Source: DASXMX01 sp036794395
GTDB lineage: Bacteria > Planctomycetota > Phycisphaerae > Tepidisphaerales > Tepidisphaeraceae
DNA: 8,668 nucleotides
Assembly (NCBI GenBank): GCA_036794395.1
Contig: DAIRGS010000295.1
Coordinates: 1-8,668 of the forward strand
Direction: 5' to 3'
Numbering within the stretch: the stretch's first letter is position 1; each line of letters starts with the position of its first letter. The notes under the pieces were generated by a model that was not told where the DNA came from, searched no databases, and was given only the letters and a program-made list of their open reading frames with translations. This document shows positions 5,829 to 8,668 of the stretch, piece after piece. Both the position numbers and the translations under genes were made by a program.

Positions 5829-6007
5829 CTGCGCGAGAGCAGGTGAGCAGTAGAGCAGGAGAAAGTGGGGGTGAGGTGGGAATGGAAAATGGGGAATGGA
5901 AAATGGAAAGTGAGGGGGGCGCTGCGCGAGAGGTGGGGAGCAATAGAGAATAGTGAGTAGACCGTGCGGACATGGATCAGAACCCTGGGTGGCACACTGC
6001 GCGAGAG
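5829..6007 (+). repeat. Three dispersed copies of CTGCGCGAGAG
   Basis: Exact 11-mers begin at 5829, 5922 and 5997. The first two continue with related sequence (AGCAGTAGAGCAG and AGCAATAGAGAATAG), so they are longer imperfect repeats. The third follows GGGTGGCACA. The ATGGAAA array lies between copies one and two. Their function is unknown. Confidence 0.6.
5882..5909 (+). repeat. Second ATGGAAA heptamer array
   Basis: ATGGAAA, ATGGGGA, ATGGAAA and ATGGAAA follow each other in exact 7-bp phase. The same heptamer array follows the HTH gene at 235-262 on the other strand. Here it follows the ATGCAACG and CCGAAC arrays, with no gene between. Confidence 0.8.
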
Positions 6008-6134
6008 CGGGGGGGCAGTATTTGGAGGCTCTTATATACTGAATCGCAAGGTAGTTTGTCGGGCATGATGCGCGGGTCACACATCTTATTGGTCGGGCGT
6101 TTTCTCTGCGTCCTCTCTTCGAGCCTGAGCCTCA

Positions 6135-6153
6135 GAGCCGAAGGCCGCGGCTC
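6135..6153. other. Small GC-rich hairpin
   Basis: GAGCCG (6135-6140) and CGGCTC (6148-6153) form a perfect 6-bp stem with a 7-base loop. There is no T-tract, and the neighbouring sequence is GC-rich, so it may be a REP-like relic or chance. Confidence 0.3.
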
Positions 6154-6229
6154 GGCGGTGCATGAGCATGAATCTAACCGATTGGGGCCATAATTGTTCG
6201 AGTTCCCATACAATTGTCGGTGGAGCCGG

Positions 6230-6262
6230 TTACGCTTTCCTTGCCACCGCCGTCCCGCAGAT
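6230..6262 (-). pseudogene. Relic of a zinc-ribbon tail (C-terminal end)
   Basis: On the minus strand the bases read I-C-G-T-A-V-A-R-K-A and stop. This matches the end of the zinc-ribbon family (I-C-P-E-C-G-T-A-V-A-L-K in the tail at 8557-8619) except that one C-P-E block is missing. The loss is exactly nine bases between two TGC codons, as expected from slippage or recombination at a short direct repeat. Nothing upstream on the same strand looks like the rest of the protein. Confidence 0.5.
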
Positions 6263-6358
6263 TGCAGACTTGGACCACACTGTGATGTGTAGCGCACGAT
6301 CCGGTCAAAAGCGGTCCGCAAAGGCGGCTTTTTCTTGCGCGGAGGGTAAGATGCCTGT

Positions 6359-6574
6359 ATGATCCTCGGGCAACATCCCCCGGCATGGCTCGACCGTCGC
6401 ACCCGGTTCGTGTTGGCGCTCCTCACGTTTGTTTTCTTCTGGTTGGGAATCGTGTCTGGAGAAGCAGGCCGTGGGGTAGGGTGGGTGTTGATGATCGCAG
6501 ATGCCGCGATTGCCATTCTGGTGATTTGGCACGCCAAACGACGGCTGCGAAAACGGGCAAGAATTTCAAATTAA
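6359..6574 (+). CDS. Possible small two-helix membrane protein
   Basis: A 71-residue open frame with two hydrophobic segments, about 17-34 (F-V-L-A-L-L-T-F-V-F-F-W-L-G-I-V) and 41-57 (V-G-W-V-L-M-I-A-D-A-A-I-A-I-L-V-I), and a basic tail (K-R-R-L-R-K-R-A-R). Hydrophobic residues cluster in coherent blocks, which supports a real protein more than the random frames nearby do. GGAGGG (6341-6346) precedes it but is 12 bases from the ATG. A nearer ATG at 6351 would give only three codons. The protein is not recognised, and no function is proposed. It may belong with nothing around it. Confidence 0.45.
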   Translation: MILGQHPPAWLDRRTRFVLALLTFVFFWLGIVSGEAGRGVGWVLMIADAAIAILVIWHAKRRLRKRARISN

Positions 6575-6595
6575 GACTCTGCCCGGTGAGGCCGG

Positions 6596-6664
6596 TTACG
6601 TCTTCACTGCAACCGCCGTTCCGCATTCGGGGCAGGTGCCGGTCGTGTTGCCGGTGAGTGCGCA
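6596..6664 (-). pseudogene. Relic of a zinc-ribbon tail (longer copy)
   Basis: The minus strand reads C-A-L-T-G-N-T-T-G-T-C-P-E-C-G-T-A-V-A-V-K-T and stop. This is the second half of the family zinc ribbon; the first CPxC knuckle is reduced to one C-x-C. The DNA block encoding T-G-N-T and C-P-E-C-G is close to that of the intact copies. Upstream on the minus strand there is no membrane-segment coding sequence, so this is a detached tail. It lies just before the promoter region of the WD40 gene. Confidence 0.65.
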
Positions 6665-6708
6665 CACGCAGTCTGACGCAAAAGCTCCAGTAACCGTGCT
6701 GAAATTGA

Positions 6709-6755
6709 TTGGTGAACGCGGCCTTATCGGGGTATATTATTTCACTTCTCTGGGG
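6709..6755 (+). promoter_or_regulatory. Possible promoter and ribosome-binding site of the WD40 gene
   Basis: TTGGTG (6709-6714) and TATATT (6733-6738), separated by 18 bases, are a fair -35/-10 pair in an otherwise GC-rich setting. GGGG (6752-6755) five bases before the ATG is a weak ribosome-binding site. The promoter is inferred by eye only. Confidence 0.25.
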
Positions 6756-6760
6756 TCAAA

Positions 6761-7909
6761 ATGAGAATCTCGCAGCTCTTGGTTGCAACATCATTCTTTC
6801 TCCAACTCCCCGGGATCGTGCATGCTGCCACCGCCGGCCCGATGGCTGCTCCTCATCTCAGCGGTCGCCTGGAAGGCTCATCCGGCGAATCGGTTGAGTT
6901 TACGAGGGATGGTGGCGCGGTGTTGACAGCCGGGAATGGGTCAGCGCGCTTGTGGGACGCGCGCTTGCTGAAGCCGATGACGCCTTCGCTGACCCATGGT
7001 CTCCAGCTGCGATTAGGAATATTGAGTCCCAACGAAAAATTGGCCGCAACGGTCGGCGGTGTCGAGGTTCGCATATGGAACTTACCGGAGGGGAAACTCG
7101 TCCGCGAGCTACATCACGGCGAACCTGTTTTGACTGCGTGTTTCACGCCAGATAGCCGCTACATTGTTACAGGAGGCCGCGACGCGCGTGTTTGGGATGT
7201 GGAGAGCGGGAAGGAGATTGTCACGTTCAAGCACGACGCTCAAGTGGCTTTTGTCGTGCTGAGTCCGGATGGCAAGAAGATGTTGACGCTTTCAAATATG
7301 CGAACCAACGGCGCGGCGTCGATCTGGAGCATGTCCACGGGGGCCAGGCTCGTTACATTGGCTGATGAAGCGCACTACGGCCCTGCTGACAGTAGACGCA
7401 TTGCCCTTGCCGCATGGGATCCCACGGGAATGCGAGTAGCGACAATTTCCTTCAAGGCCGTGTCGATCTGGGATGCAGTCACCGGCGATCGAATCGTCGT
7501 TACACAAATCTGGCACGATGAAGAACAGGGTGAACCCTCCTCACTGGCGTTCAGCCGAGAAGGAAGGCTTTTACTGATAGCGAAAGAGGGCGCATTGGTT
7601 GTGCTTAATGCAGCCACCGGTCAGGTGGTGCGGGAGATTAAGGAAGGTATACCCGCCCAGACGGTAGAGTGTGCATGGTTCGCGCGGAATCAGCCGTGGA
7701 TCGTCGCCAGTTCGAAATATGATGGGGCTGGGATTTGGGATTTGAATTCGGGCAAGAAGCTGCTTGCCTTCGAGCCCCCAGACCCGCCTCGCGAGTTCAG
7801 GAATTTTAACAGTATCCCCGCTCTGGCCTTTGACGAGCTCGGATCTCGCGTTGCCACGGGATGGAGAGACGGCAATTATACTGCGGTGTGGGATGTTGGA
7901 GGTCGGTAG
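6761..7909 (+). CDS. Secreted WD40-repeat beta-propeller protein
   Basis: A 382-residue protein with a Sec signal peptide (M-R-I-S-Q-L-L-V-A-T-S-F-F-L, cleavage probably after H-A at 21-22). The rest consists of WD40-type repeats. Strand ends with the W-D or W-N signature are visible at Trp65, Trp106, Trp145, Trp189, Trp237, Trp326 and Trp377, plus a V-L-N variant near 281-283. Each is usually followed by x-x-x-G and preceded by an S-P-D-G or T-P-D-S-like turn (129-132, 168-171). That gives eight repeats, enough for a seven- or eight-bladed propeller. No enzymatic domain is attached. Such propellers usually bind other proteins; the partner is unknown, and the signal peptide places it outside the cytoplasm. 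It is convergent with the zinc-ribbon gene that ends at 7952. A start at 6761 is favoured because it makes a complete signal peptide. Confidence 0.85.
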   Translation: MRISQLLVATSFFLQLPGIVHAATAGPMAAPHLSGRLEGSSGESVEFTRDGGAVLTAGNGSARLWDARLLKPMTPSLTHGLQLRLGILSPNEKLAATVGGVEVRIWNLPEGKLVRELHHGEPVLTACFTPDSRYIVTGGRDARVWDVESGKEIVTFKHDAQVAFVVLSPDGKKMLTLSNMRTNGAASIWSMSTGARLVTLADEAHYGPADSRRIALAAWDPTGMRVATISFKAVSIWDAVTGDRIVVTQIWHDEEQGEPSSLAFSREGRLLLIAKEGALVVLNAATGQVVREIKEGIPAQTVECAWFARNQPWIVASSKYDGAGIWDLNSGKKLLAFEPPDPPREFRNFNSIPALAFDELGSRVATGWRDGNYTAVWDVGGR

Positions 7910-7920
7910 GCAGCACCGAC
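7902..7920. terminator. Stem-loop at the end of the WD40 gene
   Basis: GTCGGT (7902-7907) and ACCGAC (7915-7920) form a perfect 6-bp stem with a 7-base loop that includes part of the stop codon. No T-tract follows, so intrinsic termination is uncertain. Confidence 0.3.
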
Positions 7921-7951
7921 ACGGTGGACGCGAGATTGAAGACTTTTCGTC

Positions 7952-8560
7952 TCACGTCGTGATCGTAACGTTTTCCACCACTGCCGTTCCGCATTCGGGG
8001 CAGATGCCGCTGGTGTTGCCGGTCAGGTTGTAACCACAGGTTGGACAAGCGTTGGCTCTACGGTGTCTTCGGCGTCGAAAAGTTACAAACCACCACGCGG
8101 GTGGGCCGGCGAATGAGGCGGCTACTGACCAATGGGGTACGTTGATCCACCACTGCCTGCGCCAATCCAAAGCCTTTGATCGGAAAGCGACCACACAGAA
8201 AGGTTTATCACACGCCGTGATGCGGAAGCCCATCTGGTTCCACCAGCGGTTCCCTGCCAGTCCAATCTCCTTCTCGGCGGGAAAGCTTCGTACCCTGAAC
8301 GACATCCGCTCGTCGTGCCATAGCATTTCGACATCGGAAGACATGTGGGGGCGCGTGGCGTAGGTGAAACGCCCGTACGACAGCACAACGATGCCAAAGA
8401 TCGAGTAGCCCGATAGCATCTCGCTCTGTAGTTTAGATGTATCGTGCCACACTTTCTCTATGTCATCCTCATGCCAGAAGCTCCGCACCCACAGCACGAC
8501 CGTTGCCGCGCATAGCACCAAGGAGAGCAGCGCGGCGAAAGTGAAGAGCTTTCGTCTCAT
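7952..8560 (-). CDS. Membrane protein with C-terminal zinc ribbon (copy B)
   Basis: A 202-residue protein of unknown function. It starts at ATG 8560 rather than at any earlier in-frame codon, because M-R-R-K-L-F-T-F...VVLWVRSFW matches the N-terminus of copy A (2939). Residues 5-26 are a membrane segment. Residues 27-140 are a divergent central part, probably outside, with several Trp and Arg residues. Residues about 140-160 (V-P-H-W-S-V-A-A-S-F-A-G-P-P-A-W-W-F-V-T) are a weak second membrane segment. A strongly basic linker (R-R-R-R-H-R-R) precedes a zinc ribbon with Cys172, Cys175, Cys187 and Cys190 (C-P-T-C-G-Y-N-L-T-G-N-T-S-G-I-C-P-E-C-G). Its ATG overlaps the stop of an upstream, truncated family member (ATGA), which suggests tandem paralogues that were translationally coupled. 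The ribosome-binding site is weak. Confidence 0.8.
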   Translation of the reverse strand: MRRKLFTFAALLSLVLCAATVVLWVRSFWHEDDIEKVWHDTSKLQSEMLSGYSIFGIVVLSYGRFTYATRPHMSSDVEMLWHDERMSFRVRSFPAEKEIGLAGNRWWNQMGFRITACDKPFCVVAFRSKALDWRRQWWINVPHWSVAASFAGPPAWWFVTFRRRRHRRANACPTCGYNLTGNTSGICPECGTAVVENVTITT

Positions 8561-8619
8561 GCCTGGGCATCCGTCTTGAGCGCCACCGCCGTCCCGCATT
8601 CCGGGCAGATGCCGCTAGT
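8557..8619 (-). pseudogene. Truncated tail of a third zinc-ribbon family member
   Basis: The minus strand reads TSGICPECGTAVALKTDAQA and stop, the end of the same zinc-ribbon family. Directly upstream the match breaks off: the first CPxC knuckle is absent, and the frame reads into unrelated G-rich DNA at the window edge. The TGA overlaps the ATG of copy B. It is either a truncated paralogue or an end displaced by rearrangement. The part beyond position 8668 is not visible. Confidence 0.6.
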
Positions 8620-8636
8620 CCTTAAACAAGCGAATC

Positions 8637-8656
8637 CCCCGCCGTCTTGAGCGGGG
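8637..8656. other. Hairpin at the right edge
   Basis: CCCCGC (8637-8642) and GCGGGG (8651-8656) form a perfect 6-bp stem with the loop CGTCTTGA. The loop sequence recurs within CCGTCTTGAGCG at 8571-8582, inside the truncated zinc-ribbon tail. This may mark a duplicated tail end or be the site of the rearrangement that truncated it. Confidence 0.35.
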
Positions 8657-8668
8657 TGGGCGGAAGCG

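Larger units (their letters stand above)
5418..6358. other. Repeat-rich region with no credible gene
   Basis: This stretch of about 940 bp has open frames (for example plus strand 5513-5953) that are only translations of repeats and G-rich low-complexity DNA. It holds a possible ACCTGC/GCAGGT hairpin near 5464-5489, the ATGCAACG cluster, the CCGAAC array, a G9 run (5812-5820), the ATGGAAA array, three CTGCGCGAGAG copies, a small GAGCCG/CGGCTC hairpin (6135-6153) and a relic of a zinc-ribbon tail (6230-6262). The promoter of the minus-strand oxidoreductase should lie in its left end, but no clear -35/-10 pair was found. Confidence 0.6.

Noticed and set aside
5513..5953. Plus-strand 146-codon open frame in the repeat-rich region
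   Set aside because: Its sequence is a read-through of the ATGCAACG, CCGAAC, CTGCGCGAGAG and ATGGAAA repeats, with Gly/Glu-rich low complexity and no ribosome-binding site.
6316..6334. Rho-independent terminator (CCGC-AAAG-GCGG then CTTTTT)
   Set aside because: The stem is only four base pairs and there is no supported gene immediately upstream on the plus strand.
5977..6537. Minus-strand 186-codon open frame
   Set aside because: It is Arg/Pro/Ser-rich with no motif, and it runs antisense to the small membrane protein candidate and across the zinc-ribbon relic in another frame.

Overview
The window most resembles chromosomal DNA of a planctomycete, probably of the class Phycisphaerae. The grounds are family resemblance only: high GC; small membrane proteins ending in a CPxC-G-Y-(D/N)-L-T-G-N-T-S-G-x-CPECG zinc ribbon; a Tat-exported Gfo/Idh/MocA oxidoreductase; a secreted WD40 protein; an esterase with a TTRPT-type Pro/Thr-rich linker and a TPR-like tail; and a phage-type helix-turn-helix gene embedded in short-repeat arrays. 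No rRNA, tRNA or CRISPR array was seen.

Layout, left to right. Positions 1-261 hold no convincing gene. A minus-strand HTH gene (about 262-937) follows, with an apparent single-base frameshift near 383-385. Its upstream region carries a 10-bp-phased array and a 49-bp tandem repeat built on ATGCAACG. A minus-strand exported alpha/beta-hydrolase (1319-2647) comes next. Between its start and the plus-strand zinc-ribbon membrane protein (2939-3421) lies a decayed IS1-like transposase. A minus-strand transglutaminase-like gene (3479-3949) has lost its N-terminus exactly where a 78-bp imperfect inverted repeat (MITE-like, 3931-4008) begins. The Gfo/Idh/MocA gene (4074-5417, minus) is intact.

From 5418 to 6358 there is nearly 1 kb without a credible gene. 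It contains a second ATGCAACG cluster, a second four-copy 10-bp array, a second ATGGAAA heptamer array and three copies of CTGCGCGAGAG. The order and spacing of the repeat arrays echo the HTH locus, as if this were a gene-less or decayed copy of the same cassette. Beyond it are a possible 71-residue membrane protein (6359-6574), a secreted WD40 propeller (6761-7909) and a second complete zinc-ribbon membrane protein (7952-8560, minus). The start of the latter overlaps by ATGA the tail of a third, truncated family member at the right edge. Two more relics of the same zinc-ribbon tail lie at 6230-6262 and 6596-6664.

The genes do not form an obvious pathway: they are mostly separate units in alternating orientations. 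The main theme is genome turnover. Zinc-ribbon tails, repeat arrays and transposon debris recur, and several genes are broken at or beside them. The two most novel-looking signals are the HTH-plus-repeat cassette with its apparent gene-less copy, and the dispersed zinc-ribbon tail family.
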